This document shows positions 19,643 through 27,626 of a DNA stretch of 64,000 bases, one piece after another. Position 1 is the stretch's first letter; every line of letters begins with the position of its first letter. Source of the stretch: Nocardioides abyssi (lineage in GTDB: Bacteria > Actinomycetota > Actinomycetes > Propionibacteriales > Nocardioidaceae); contig NZ_JAUHJR010000001.1 in NCBI RefSeq assembly GCF_030412915.1, positions 973,375-1,037,374 of the forward strand. Reading direction: 5' to 3'. Under the pieces are notes generated by a model, which saw nothing but the letters and a program-made list of their open reading frames with translations, ran no database searches and was not told the DNA's origin. A program made the translations under genes and the position numbers.

Positions 19643-19701
19643 TAGTCCGTGACGTTCGGGTGGCGGATCCGGCGAGATGCCCTGCCGAACGTCACGGACT
19701 A
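19643..19701. repeat. 59-base element with 17-base perfect inverted arms
   Basis: TAGTCCGTGACGTTCGG at 19643-19659 and its exact complement at 19685-19701, with a 25-base GC-rich centre. It lies in the 207-base gap between convergent dapB and azlD. It may act as a bidirectional terminator, but it has no T-run and the arms are unusually long and AT-mixed for a local terminator, so a dispersed palindromic repeat is an alternative. The remaining sequence of the gap shows nothing recognisable. Confidence 0.6.
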
Positions 19702-19782
19702 TCCCGGCGGCGCCCCGCGGGCTGTGGACAACGTGCCGTCGCGTGCCATCGGGTGCCGGCGCGCGCCATCCTGGCGGCGGGC

Positions 19783-20088
19783 TCAGGTGAGCAGGCGGGC
19801 CAGGGCGGCGACGAGGGCCGAGCCGAAGACGACGAGCAGGAACGGCGCGCGCAGCAGGAGCAGCACCACCGCGGCGCCGAGGCCGACCAGCCGGGCGTCG
19901 GCGACCAGGCGCTGGCCGTCGCCGACGACCTGGACGGCCACCAGCGCCGCGAGCAGGGCGACCGGGATCAGGTCGGCGACGCGGGAGACGACGGGCCGGT
20001 CGAGGACGCGGGCCGGCACCGAGAGGCCGGCGAGCTTGAGCAGGTAGCAGCCGACGCCGGCGACCAGCACGGCCGCCCACACGCTCAC
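19783..20088 (-). CDS. azlD: AzlD family branched-chain amino acid exporter subunit
   Basis: 101 residues, four hydrophobic helices in a small protein (VWAAVLVAGVGCYLLKLAG..., then LIPVALLAALVAVQV, LVGLGAAVVLLLL, FLLVVFGSALVAALARLL). Together with AzlC this forms the LIV-E/AzlCD type exporter of branched-chain amino acids. GTG start overlaps the azlC stop (GTGA). Last gene of a three-gene minus-strand operon. Confidence 0.88.
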   Translation of the reverse strand: MSVWAAVLVAGVGCYLLKLAGLSVPARVLDRPVVSRVADLIPVALLAALVAVQVVGDGQRLVADARLVGLGAAVVLLLLRAPFLLVVFGSALVAALARLLT

Positions 20089-20795
20089 GGGCCGACCTCC
20101 GGCCCGGGTGACGCCGCGCCCCGCGGACGCAGCGCGCCGACGAGCAGCGCGACGCCCGCGGCGACCAGGACGGGTACGCCGGCGGCGGTGAGCGGCACCG
20201 CACCGACCGCGACGGCGGCCGCGGCGACCGCGACGAGCCGGTTGCGCAGCGTGTCGAGCCGCGGCCACAGCAGCGCGAGGAACGCCGCCCCGACGGCCGC
20301 GTCGAGCCCGTAGTCGCGCGGGTCGCCGATCACGGTGCCGGCGACGGCGCCGACCAGGGTGGCGAGGTTCCAGAGGACGAACACCGAGCCGCCGGTGACC
20401 AGGAAACCCAGCCGCGCGGCCGGCCGGCTCCCGCGGGCCACGGACATCGCAGTCGACTCGTCGATGACCAGGTGGGCCGCGGCCGCGCGCCGCCACCCGG
20501 CGTACCCCAGGAGCGGCGCGAGCCGCAGGCCGTAGAGCGTGTTGCGCGTGCCGAGCATGAGCGCGGTGAGCGCGCCGGAGAGCGGGGCGCCGCCGGAGGC
20601 CACGACGCCGACGAGCGCGAACTGGGAGGCGCCGGTGAACATCAGCAGCGACAGCACGCACGTCTGCCACACGTCGAGGCCGGCCGCCACCGACACGGCG
20701 CCGAAGGAGGTGCCGTAGACCCCGGTCGCGATCCCCACGCCCAGGCTGTCGCGGACGATCCCCGTCCGCTCGGCCGGGTCGAGCGTCCCTGCCAC
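20085..20795 (-). CDS. azlC: AzlC family branched-chain amino acid exporter subunit
   Basis: 236 residues with about six membrane helices. AzlC landmarks are the GTSFGAVSVAAGLDVWQTCVLS opening, FTGASQFALVGV, and the LGTRNTLYGLRLAPLL stretch. Exports branched-chain amino acids or analogues together with AzlD. Starts 7 bases after the GNAT gene stop, so the order is GNAT-azlC-azlD in one transcript. Confidence 0.9.
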   Translation of the reverse strand: MAGTLDPAERTGIVRDSLGVGIATGVYGTSFGAVSVAAGLDVWQTCVLSLLMFTGASQFALVGVVASGGAPLSGALTALMLGTRNTLYGLRLAPLLGYAGWRRAAAAHLVIDESTAMSVARGSRPAARLGFLVTGGSVFVLWNLATLVGAVAGTVIGDPRDYGLDAAVGAAFLALLWPRLDTLRNRLVAVAAAAVAVGAVPLTAAGVPVLVAAGVALLVGALRPRGAASPGPEVGP

Positions 20796-20802
20796 CGCCG
20801 CC

Positions 20803-21351
20803 TCAGTCGAGCCGGGTGTGCAGCCGGACCTGCTTGACCGTCGTCGTGCCGGAGCCGTCGAGGTCGAGCTCGCGGTGCGCGCCGTCGGCCGCCCAGCCGG
20901 CGGAGGTCAGGAAGGCCCGCAGCGCGTCGTCGGTCGCGACCGCCCACAGCACGGCGCGGCCGAAGTGGTCCGCGCGCATGGTGTCAGCCGCGGCCTGGAG
21001 CAGCCGCGACCCGTGCCCGCGGCCGCGCTCGGCCGGGTCGACGGTCAGCTCGGCGAGCTCGGCGTCGGCGACCGGGTCGCAGTCGGGGTCGCCGGCGGGG
21101 CCGACGACCGCGAAGCCGACGACCCGGTTGTGCTCGAGGGCGACCAGCGCGCGGTGGCGGGCGTCGGCCGGCCGGGTGAGCGAGGCGTGCCAGGCCGCGG
21201 CCGCCTGCTCGACGGCCTCCGGCCCGGTCGGGAAGGACTCGGGCGGCAGCACGGCGGCGTACGTCTCGGGCCAGGTGCGCAGCTGCAGCGCCGCGATCGC
21301 CGCGGCGTCGTCCGCCCAGGCGACCCGGACGCTCACGTCGGCCGTCGTCAT
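20803..21351 (-). CDS. GNAT family N-acetyltransferase
   Basis: 182 residues. Acetyl-CoA motif A is ELTVDPAERGRGHGSRLLQAAADTM (R-G-x-G-H/S pyrophosphate loop); the preceding strand VVGFAVVGPA and the C-terminal LWAVATDDALRAFLTSAGW complete the fold. Substrate unknown. Linkage to azlCD suggests a role in handling amino acids or toxic analogues, which is inference only. Confidence 0.88.
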   Translation of the reverse strand: MTTADVSVRVAWADDAAAIAALQLRTWPETYAAVLPPESFPTGPEAVEQAAAAWHASLTRPADARHRALVALEHNRVVGFAVVGPAGDPDCDPVADAELAELTVDPAERGRGHGSRLLQAAADTMRADHFGRAVLWAVATDDALRAFLTSAGWAADGAHRELDLDGSGTTTVKQVRLHTRLD

Positions 21352-21357
21352 GACCGC

Positions 21358-21363
21358 ATCCTC
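21358..21363 (-). promoter_or_regulatory. -10 element of the GNAT-azlCD operon
   Basis: GAGGAT on the minus strand, six bases before the ATG at 21351; leaderless-type spacing. Confidence 0.45.
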
Positions 21364-21403
21364 GCAGCACGACAGGCATGTGACACCGGGACCGCGCAGG
21401 TGC

Positions 21404-21432
21404 TGTGACCTGTCACACATCGGTGCTAGCGT
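21404..21432 (+). promoter_or_regulatory. paaA promoter with overlapping dyad
   Basis: TGTGAC at 21404-21409 and TAGCGT at 21427-21432 with a 17-base spacer form a good promoter, with the predicted start at the ATG of paaA (21439), so the paa mRNA is probably leaderless. A dyad TGTGA-CCTG-TCACA (21404-21417) covers the -35 and is a candidate repressor site. Confidence 0.6.
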
Positions 21433-21438
21433 GCCGGC

Positions 21439-22365
21439 ATGGAGCCGGGGACCGACCGCAGCGCGACCGTGGAGCCGCGCGACCCGATGCCCGACGGCTA
21501 CCGCCGCACGCTGGTGCGCCAGATCGCCCAGCACGCGCACTCCGAGATCATCGGCATGCAGCCGGAGGGGGAGTGGATCGCCTGCGCGCCGAGCCTGCGC
21601 CGGAAGGCGATCCTGATGGCCAAGGTGCAGGACGAGGCGGGCCACGGCCTCTACCTGTACGCCGCCGCGGAGACGCTCGGCACGAGCCGGGACGACCTGC
21701 TCGAGGCGCTGCACACCGGCCGGCAGAAGTACTCCTCGATCTTCAACTACCCCACGCTCACCTGGGCCGACGTCGGCGCGATCGGCTGGCTGGTCGACGG
21801 CGCGGCGATCGTCAACCAGGTGCCGCTGTGCCGCTGCTCCTACGGCCCCTACGCCCGCGCGATGGTGCGCATCTGCAAGGAGGAGTCGTTCCACCAGCGG
21901 CAGGGCTTCGAGATCCTGCACACCCTCAGCCACGGCACCCCCGAGCAGCACGCGATGGCGCAGGACGCGGTCGACCGGTTCTGGTGGCCCTCGCTGATGA
22001 TGTTCGGCCCGCCGGACGCCGACTCGCCGAACACAGGGCAGTCGATGGCGTGGGGGATCAAGCGGTTCACCAACGACGAGCTGCGCCAGCGGTTCGTCGA
22101 CATCGCCGTGCCCCAGGCGGAGGCGCTCGGGCTCACGCTGCCCGACCCGGAGCTGCGCTGGGACGAGGAGCGCGGCCACTGGCACTTCGGCACGCCCGAC
22201 TTCTCCGAGCTCGCCGAGGTCGTCGCCGGGCGCGGGCCGCTCAACGCCCAACGGCTGGCCCACCGCATCCGCGCGCACGAGGACGGCGCGTGGGTGCGCG
22301 AGGCCGCCGCGGCTCACGCCGCCAAGCGGGCGGCCCGCACGCCTGGGCAGGAGCCGGCGGCATGA
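21439..22365 (+). CDS. paaA: 1,2-phenylacetyl-CoA epoxidase catalytic subunit A
   Basis: 308 residues; di-iron oxygenase subunit that forms the ring-1,2-epoxide of phenylacetyl-CoA. Ferritin-like helices carry the iron ligands: [13 protein letters not shown] (E..H) and [15 protein letters not shown] (E..H). Start of the paaABCDE operon; each of the first four junctions overlaps by 4 bases. The other catabolic genes (paaG, paaZ, paaJ, paaK) are not in this window. Confidence 0.97.
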   Translation: MEPGTDRSATVEPRDPMPDGYRRTLVRQIAQHAHSEIIGMQPEGEWIACAPSLRRKAILMAKVQDEAGHGLYLYAAAETLGTSRDDLLEALHTGRQKYSSIFNYPTLTWADVGAIGWLVDGAAIVNQVPLCRCSYGPYARAMVRICKEESFHQRQGFEILHTLSHGTPEQHAMAQDAVDRFWWPSLMMFGPPDADSPNTGQSMAWGIKRFTNDELRQRFVDIAVPQAEALGLTLPDPELRWDEERGHWHFGTPDFSELAEVVAGRGPLNAQRLAHRIRAHEDGAWVREAAAAHAAKRAARTPGQEPAA

Positions 22366-22646
22366 GCGCCGAGTGGCCGCTGTGGGAGGTCTTCGTCCGG
22401 GCCCGCCGGGGGATGTCCCACGTCCACGTCGGCTCGCTGCACGCCCCCGACGCGGAGATGGCGCTGCGCAATGCCCGCGACGTCTACACCCGCCGCCAGG
22501 AGGGGGTCTCGCTGTGGGTGGTGCCGTCGTCGGCGGTCGTCGCCTCGACCCCCGACCTGCAGGGCTCGTTCTTCGAGCCGGCGGCCGACAAGGACTACCG
22601 CCACCCGACGCACTACACGGTCCCCGAGGGGGTCGAGCACCTGTGA
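22362..22646 (+). CDS. paaB: 1,2-phenylacetyl-CoA epoxidase subunit B
   Basis: 94 residues; small bridging subunit of the PaaABCE complex. Typical [26 protein letters not shown] opening, then [22 protein letters not shown] and [19 protein letters not shown] overlaps paaA stop (ATGA). Confidence 0.96.
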   Translation: MSAEWPLWEVFVRARRGMSHVHVGSLHAPDAEMALRNARDVYTRRQEGVSLWVVPSSAVVASTPDLQGSFFEPAADKDYRHPTHYTVPEGVEHL

Positions 22647-23413
22647 GCACCCCAGCGCCTGGCTCGGACGCGACCGCCACCTACCTCCTCGGCCTGGCCG
22701 ACGACGCGCTGGTGACCGCCCAGCGCCTCGGCTGGTGGGTGAGCCGCGCGCCCGAGCTGGAGGAGGACGTCGCGCTCGCCAACATCGGCCTCGACCAGCT
22801 CGGCCAGGCCCGCGGCCTCTACACGGTGGTCTGCGACCTGGAGGGCGCCGGTCGCACCGAGGACGACCTCGCGTACCTCCGCGACGCGTCGGACTTCCGC
22901 AACGTGCTGCTCGTCGAGCGGCCGCAGGAGGACTTCGCGGTGTGCGTGGTCCGGATGCTGCTGCTCGCAGCCTGGCAGTCCGAGGTGTACGCCGCGCTGG
23001 CGTCGCGCGAGGGCCCCGCACGGGGGGTCGCGGCGAAGGCGGTGAAGGAGGTGGCCTACCACCTCGACCACGCCGCGCAGTGGGTGCTGCGGCTCGGTGA
23101 CGGCACGGCGCTGTCCCACGAGCGGGCGCAGGCGGCGCTGGACGCGGAGTGGCCGTTCCTGGCCGAGCTGCTGGAGCCGGACCCGGCCGCGGTCGCCGCG
23201 GGCCACCCCGACCCGCCGTCGCTGCGCGAGGCCGTGCTGGCCCGCATCGTGCCCGTGCTGACGGCGGCCACGCTGGTCGTCCCCGAGCAGTCCACCGGCC
23301 AGCCCACCGGCCAGCCCACCGGTGGCCGCCGGGGCCACCACACCGAGCACCTGACCGACCTGCTCGCCGAGATGCAGCAGGTGGCCCGAGCCCACCCGGG
23401 AGCCACGTGGTGA
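22643..23413 (+). CDS. paaC: 1,2-phenylacetyl-CoA epoxidase structural subunit C
   Basis: 256 residues; non-catalytic ferritin-like partner of PaaA. Recognisable LGLADDALVTAQRLGWW, NIGLDQLGQARGLY, DFRNVLLVERPQEDFA and KAVKEVAYHLDHAAQWVLRLGDG. Near the C-terminus an in-frame tandem repeat GQPT-GQPT (12-base unit at 23294-23317) sits just before GGRRGHHTEHLTDLLAEMQ. Start GTG overlaps paaB stop. Confidence 0.96.
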   Translation: MSTPAPGSDATATYLLGLADDALVTAQRLGWWVSRAPELEEDVALANIGLDQLGQARGLYTVVCDLEGAGRTEDDLAYLRDASDFRNVLLVERPQEDFAVCVVRMLLLAAWQSEVYAALASREGPARGVAAKAVKEVAYHLDHAAQWVLRLGDGTALSHERAQAALDAEWPFLAELLEPDPAAVAAGHPDPPSLREAVLARIVPVLTAATLVVPEQSTGQPTGQPTGGRRGHHTEHLTDLLAEMQQVARAHPGATW

Positions 23414-23922
23414 ACGACCTGACCCTGAGCACCAGCGCGGTCCGCTCGCGCAGCGCGTGGGAGATCGCGGCGGCCGTGCCGGACCCCGAGCTGCCGGTGG
23501 TGACCATCGGGGACCTCGGCATCCTGCGCGACGTCACCGAGAACGACACCGGCTGCGTGCACGTGCAGATCACCCCGACCTACTCCGGCTGCCCGGCGGT
23601 GGAGACGATCCGGGCCGACCTCGTCGAGCGCCTCACCTGCGCCGGCTTCCGCCGGGTCGACGTCGAGCTGGTGCTGTGGCCGGCCTGGACGACCGACTGG
23701 ATCACCGAGCGGGGCCGGGTGCGGCTGCAGGAGCACGGCATCGCCCCGCCGGCCTCGACCCGCACGCTCGGCGGCCCGGTCGCCGTCGAGATCGCGGTGC
23801 GCTGCCCGCGCTGCGGCAGCCCGGAGACGCGCGAGGTCAGCAGGTTCGGGTCGACGGCCTGCAAGGCGCTGCGCGTGTGCCGGTCGTGCCGGGAGCCGTT
23901 CGACCACGTCAAGCCGATCTGA
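23410..23922 (+). CDS. paaD: PaaD, metal-cluster maturation factor for the epoxidase
   Basis: 170 residues. The N-terminal MIP18/DUF59 domain has VPDPELPVVTIGDLGILRDV and TPTYSGCPAVETI; the C-terminal zinc ribbon has CPRCGS and CRSCREPFDHVKPI. The family is needed for maturation of the PaaABCE complex. I chose the second of two adjacent GTG codons, which overlaps the paaC stop by 4 bases. Confidence 0.94.
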   Translation: MNDLTLSTSAVRSRSAWEIAAAVPDPELPVVTIGDLGILRDVTENDTGCVHVQITPTYSGCPAVETIRADLVERLTCAGFRRVDVELVLWPAWTTDWITERGRVRLQEHGIAPPASTRTLGGPVAVEIAVRCPRCGSPETREVSRFGSTACKALRVCRSCREPFDHVKPI

Positions 23923-23929
23923 GCGCGCG

Positions 23930-24961
23930 GTGCCGTTCCACGCGCTCGAGGTCGCCGACGTCGAGGAGCTGACCGACGAGGCGGTGGCGATCAGCCTCCG
24001 CGTGCCGCCGGAGCTCGCGGCGGCGTACACCTCGACCCCCGGCCAGCACGTCTCGCTGCGCACGCCCGGCGACGCCGAGCGCCGGTCCTACTCGCTGTGC
24101 ACCGCCCCCGCGCCGGACCTGCTGCGCATCGGCGTCAAGCGGCTGCCCGGTGGCGCCTTCAGCGACGGCGTCGTCCGCACCCTGCGCCCCGGCGACCGGC
24201 TGGAGGTGATGACGCCGACCGGCTCGTTCACCGTCGCGCCCGACCCGACCGCGCAGCGCCGCTACGGCGCGGTCGCCGCCGGCTCCGGGATCACCCCGGT
24301 GCTGCCGATCGTGGCTGCGCTGCTGGAGGGCGAGCCGCGCTCGCAGGTCACGCTGGTGCGCGTCGACCGGACGCAGCGCTCGGTGATGTTCCTCGACGAG
24401 GTGCACGACCTCAAGGACCGCTTCCCCGGGCGGCTGCAGCTGCTGCACCTGCTGACCCGCGAGCAGCAGGACGTCGAGCTGCTCTCCGGCCGGCTCGACG
24501 CCGACCGCGCCCGCCGGCTGCTGGACGTCTTCGGCCTCCACGACGTCGAGGAGTGGTTCGTCTGCGGGCCCCAGCAGCTGGTCGCCGACCTGCGCGACGT
24601 GCTGCCCGGCCGCGTGCACACCGAGCTGTTCCACGCCGACGCCGTGCCCCGGCCGCCGGTGGTCGCGCCGACCGTCGCCGGCGCGGCCCACGTCGTCGTC
24701 CGCCGCGACGGGCGCAGCACCGAGCTGGCCCTGCGCCCCGACGGCCCGCCGGTGCTCGAGGCCGCGCTCGCGGTCCGCGGCGACCTGCCCTGGGCGTGCC
24801 GCGGGGGAGTGTGCGGCACCTGCCGGGCCCGGGTGGTCGAGGGCAGCGTCGCGATGGACGCCGCCTGGGCGCTCGAGCCCGACGAGGTGGCCGCCGGGCA
24901 CGTGCTGACCTGCCAGGCCCACCCCACCTCCGACCGGGTGGTGCTGGACTTCGACGCCTGA
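23930..24961 (+). CDS. paaE: 1,2-phenylacetyl-CoA epoxidase reductase subunit E
   Basis: 343 residues; passes electrons from NADPH through FAD and a 2Fe-2S centre to PaaA. FAD-binding RRSYSLCTAP, NAD-binding GSGITPVLPIVAALL, and a C-terminal plant-type ferredoxin domain CRGGVCGTCRARVVEG...LTCQA holding four cluster cysteines. Begins 7 bases after paaD. It is the last gene of the operon; a repeat element lies just downstream. Confidence 0.97.
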   Translation: MPFHALEVADVEELTDEAVAISLRVPPELAAAYTSTPGQHVSLRTPGDAERRSYSLCTAPAPDLLRIGVKRLPGGAFSDGVVRTLRPGDRLEVMTPTGSFTVAPDPTAQRRYGAVAAGSGITPVLPIVAALLEGEPRSQVTLVRVDRTQRSVMFLDEVHDLKDRFPGRLQLLHLLTREQQDVELLSGRLDADRARRLLDVFGLHDVEEWFVCGPQQLVADLRDVLPGRVHTELFHADAVPRPPVVAPTVAGAAHVVVRRDGRSTELALRPDGPPVLEAALAVRGDLPWACRGGVCGTCRARVVEGSVAMDAAWALEPDEVAAGHVLTCQAHPTSDRVVLDFDA

Positions 24962-24981
24962 GCGCGGGGCGGCCAGCCGGT

Positions 24982-25029
24982 CCGGCGGGTCTCGAGACGG
25001 TTGCTTGCGCAACCTCCTCGACCAGCCGG
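24982..25029. repeat. REP-like palindromic element
   Basis: The segment between paaE and the next gene reads GGTCTCGAGAC, then an inner hairpin GGTTGC-TTGC-GCAACC, then CTCCTCGACCAGCCGG. This layout (GGTCTCGAGAC ... CTCGACCA) matches a short palindromic family I recognise as dispersed in Nocardioides-type genomes. It could also act as the paa operon terminator. The rest of the 110-base gap has only the next promoter. Confidence 0.6.
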
Positions 25030-25060
25030 TGCCTGGGTGAACGGCCCGAGGGCCGATGGG

Positions 25061-25066
25061 TACCTT
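25061..25066 (+). promoter_or_regulatory. -10 element, leaderless promoter of the aldo/keto reductase gene
   Basis: TACCTT, six bases, then the ATG at 25073; no Shine-Dalgarno. Confidence 0.5.
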
Positions 25067-25072
25067 CGCGCC

Positions 25073-26077
25073 ATGGAGATTCGCAACCTCGGAGCGAGCG
25101 GCCTGAAGATCTCGGCCATCTCGTACGGCAACTGGCTCACCCACGGCTCCCAGGTCGAGGAGGACGCCGCGCTCGCCTGCGTGCGGCAAGCCCTCGACGA
25201 GGGCATCACGACCTTCGACACCGCCGACGTCTACGCCAACACCGCGGCGGAGACGGTCCTCGGCAAGGCGCTGGCCGGCGAGCGGCGCGAGGGGCTGGAG
25301 ATCTTCACCAAGGTCTACTGGCCCACCGGCCCCGGCAAGCACAACGACCACGGTCTGTCGCGCAAGCACATCATGGAGTCGATCAACGGCTCGCTGAAGC
25401 GGCTCGGCACCGACTACGTCGACCTCTACCAGGCCCACCGCTACGACTACGAGACCCCGCTCGAGGAGACGATGGAGGCCTTCGCCGACGTCGTCCGGTC
25501 CGGCAAGGCGCTCTACATCGGCGTCTCGGAGTGGCGCGCGGAGGAGATCCGCGCCGCCCACGCGCTCGCGCGCGAGCTGCGGGTCCCGCTGGTCTCCAGC
25601 CAGCCGCAGTACTCCATGCTCTGGCGCGTCATCGAGGCCGAGGTCGTCCCGACCTGCGAGGAGCTCGGCATCGGGCAGATCGTCTGGTCGCCGATCGCGC
25701 AGGGCGTGCTCACCGGCAAGTACCAGCCCGGTCAGGCACCGCCGGAGGGCTCGCGCGCGACCGACAGCAAGGGCGGCGCCGACATGATCGGCCGCTGGAT
25801 GCAGGACGACGTGCTCACCCGCGTCCAGCAGCTCAAGCCGATCGCCGACGACGCCGGGCTGTCGATGTCGCAGCTGGCCGTCGCCTGGGTGCTGCAGAAC
25901 GACAACGTCTCCTCCGCGATCATCGGAGCCAGCCGGCCCGAGCAGGTCACCGAGAACGTCAAGGCCGCCGGGGTCGCCCTCGACGACGCCGTCATGAAGG
26001 CGATCGACGAGGTCCTGGACCCGGTCGTCGAGCGGGACCCGGCGAAGACGCAGTCGCCGGAGCGCCGCCCGTCCTGA
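25073..26077 (+). CDS. Aldo/keto reductase, Kv-beta/YghZ-like group
   Basis: 334 residues; NADPH-dependent carbonyl reductase of the TIM-barrel AKR superfamily. Catalytic tetrad visible: Asp and Tyr in FDTADVYANTAAETVLGKAL, Lys in IFTKVYWPTG, His in YQAHRYD. The IGVSEWRAEEI and SQPQYSMLWR stretches fit the voltage-gated potassium channel beta-like AKRs. The physiological substrate is unknown. An in-frame frame extension upstream runs through the repeat and is unlikely to be coding. The 3' end overlaps the convergent permease gene. Confidence 0.92.
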   Translation: MEIRNLGASGLKISAISYGNWLTHGSQVEEDAALACVRQALDEGITTFDTADVYANTAAETVLGKALAGERREGLEIFTKVYWPTGPGKHNDHGLSRKHIMESINGSLKRLGTDYVDLYQAHRYDYETPLEETMEAFADVVRSGKALYIGVSEWRAEEIRAAHALARELRVPLVSSQPQYSMLWRVIEAEVVPTCEELGIGQIVWSPIAQGVLTGKYQPGQAPPEGSRATDSKGGADMIGRWMQDDVLTRVQQLKPIADDAGLSMSQLAVAWVLQNDNVSSAIIGASRPEQVTENVKAAGVALDDAVMKAIDEVLDPVVERDPAKTQSPERRPS

Positions 26078-26891
26078 GGGCCGGCCCACCGTCGTCGCGG
26101 CGGGGGACCGCGAGCCACGCGGCCCCCGCCGTCGCCAGCACCAGGCCGGCGGCGACGGCGACCCCCCAGCCCTCGCGCACGCCGTCGTCGAGCAGCAGCA
26201 CGCCGACGAAGGCCGGCACGAACGTCTGCCCCACGATCATCGGTGCGGTCGTCGCCGAGACCTGGTCGGAGTGCAGGCCCAGGCTGTAGAGCCAGAACGC
26301 GACCAGGCTGTACGCCGGCACGGCCAGCGCGGCCGCGACCACCGCCAGGTCGAGCGGCGTGCCGATGCCGCGCACCGCGACCGCGGACCCGGCGTACCCC
26401 AGTCCGGCGAGGGTGCCCAGCGCCCCGCCGCCGAGCCGGCGGCCGGTGAGCGCGAGCACGGCCAGCACGACGACCCCGCCCCAGACCAGCGCGCCGAACG
26501 CCGTCGAGGTGACCAGCCCGCCGGGCTCGCCGGAGCCGACGGCCAGCAGCACCAGGCCGCCGGTCACCACGACCACCGCCGACCAGCCCGCCGGCCCGAG
26601 CCGCTCGCCCAGGAGCGTGGAGGCCAGCGCGGTCACCGGGAACGACATCGCCACCGCGGCCTGCGCGAGGTAGAGCGGCAGCAGCCAGATCGCCACCGCG
26701 TGCAGCACGAACCCGGCGAGGTAGGCCGCCACGACCGCCATCGTCCACGGGTCGCGCACGGCGTGCCGCACGAAGGCGACCAGGTCGTCGGGCCGCTGCT
26801 CCCGGCGGCGTACGCCGTGGGCCTGCGCGACCGCGCCGACCCCGAACAGCAGCGCCCCCGCCAGGCCGGCGGCCAGCCCCAGCCAGCTCAC
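25992..26891 (-). CDS. EamA/DMT-like permease
   Basis: 299 residues with about nine to ten hydrophobic segments; the two-half arrangement and FPVTALASTLLGERLGPAGW resemble drug/metabolite transporter family proteins without a known substrate. The last about 28 residues (Pro/Arg/Ser-rich) are encoded antisense to the aldo/keto reductase end: the genes overlap convergently by 86 bases, so the functional protein probably ends in the membrane domain plus a dispensable tail. No clear promoter. Confidence 0.82.
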   Translation of the reverse strand: MSWLGLAAGLAGALLFGVGAVAQAHGVRRREQRPDDLVAFVRHAVRDPWTMAVVAAYLAGFVLHAVAIWLLPLYLAQAAVAMSFPVTALASTLLGERLGPAGWSAVVVVTGGLVLLAVGSGEPGGLVTSTAFGALVWGGVVVLAVLALTGRRLGGGALGTLAGLGYAGSAVAVRGIGTPLDLAVVAAALAVPAYSLVAFWLYSLGLHSDQVSATTAPMIVGQTFVPAFVGVLLLDDGVREGWGVAVAAGLVLATAGAAWLAVPRRDDGGPALRTGGAPATASSPGPARRPGPGPRRSPS

Positions 26892-26920
26892 CGGGCGCTC
26901 ATCGCGGGCTCACCGGTGGC

Positions 26921-27508
26921 TCACCGGTAACGCTCGGGGAGCTCCTGGCCGATCTTCACCTGCGCCTTGGGCAGCCGCATGAACTTCATCTGCATCGCGC
27001 GGGTCACGGCGTAGTAGGTCGTGCCCTTCATCGGCTCCTCGGGGAACCGGCGCGCGAGCTCGCGGCGCAGCCGGAACCGCAGGAAGACCATGTCGAGCAC
27101 GACGAGCAGCACCGTGCCGAAGAGGATCGAGTTGCCGATGCCGGCGAGCCGCTGGTTGCCGGAGTAGCCGAGCACCATCGTCACGATCAGCAGCGGGATC
27201 ATCAGCTCGATGATCGAGAACCGGGTGTCGACGAAGTCGCGCACGAAGCGGCGCACCGGGCCGCGGTCGCGGGGGAGGTAGTAGCGCTCGTCGCCGGCCT
27301 TCATGGCGGCGCGCACCTGCTGGCTGGACTCCGCCCGGGCCTGGCGCTGGGCACGGGCCATCTCCTTGCGGGTGCGGGGGACCTTCGCACGAGCACGCGC
27401 GGCAGCCTCCGCCTCCTTGCGGGTGGGGGTGGGACGGCCCTTGCCGCCGACCTTGGTCGGGACGGGCTCGGAGGAGACGACGGTCTCGGACTTGCTGCGA
27501 CGGAACAC
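26921..27508 (-). CDS. DUF3043 membrane protein
   Basis: 195 residues. N-terminal basic region with GGKGRPTPTRKEAEAAARARAKVPRTRKE, characteristic of the actinobacterial DUF3043 family, then RYYLPRDRGPVRRFVRDFVDTRFSIIE and two transmembrane helices (about residues 103-122 and 130-150). Function unknown. I chose the GTG at 27508 (FRRSKSETVVSSEP), which has AGAAGG 5 bases upstream; an earlier GTG at 27538 is possible. Confidence 0.88.
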   Translation of the reverse strand: MFRRSKSETVVSSEPVPTKVGGKGRPTPTRKEAEAAARARAKVPRTRKEMARAQRQARAESSQQVRAAMKAGDERYYLPRDRGPVRRFVRDFVDTRFSIIELMIPLLIVTMVLGYSGNQRLAGIGNSILFGTVLLVVLDMVFLRFRLRRELARRFPEEPMKGTTYYAVTRAMQMKFMRLPKAQVKIGQELPERYR

Positions 27509-27542
27509 GGAGGCCTTCTGCGGATGACGGACGGGCACGCCC

Positions 27543-27548
27543 AGCCTA
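27543..27548 (-). promoter_or_regulatory. -10 element of the DUF3043 gene
   Basis: TAGGCT on the minus strand, about 35 bases before the chosen start; gives a leader of about 28 bases with a Shine-Dalgarno. Confidence 0.4.
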
Positions 27549-27580
27549 CCGGCGCCTCGCCGCCGGTTGCCGTCGAGCCG

Positions 27581-27586
27581 TAGGGT
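27581..27586 (+). promoter_or_regulatory. -10 element of pspA
   Basis: TAGGGT about 40 bases before the pspA ATG, divergent from the DUF3043 promoter in the same gap. Leaves a leader of about 34 bases with CGAAAGG as ribosome-binding site. Confidence 0.4.
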
Positions 27587-27626
27587 GAGGTGCACCCCGC
27601 AGGTCGTCCCCGAAAGGCCGTACCCG

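Noticed and set aside
21404-21417. CRP/FNR-type site
   Set aside because: TGTGA and TCACA are separated by 4, not 6, bases, so the standard CRP geometry does not fit.
23909-26089. Long minus-strand frame across paaE and the aldo/keto reductase
   Set aside because: Both plus-strand genes are certain; the antisense product has no recognisable domain.
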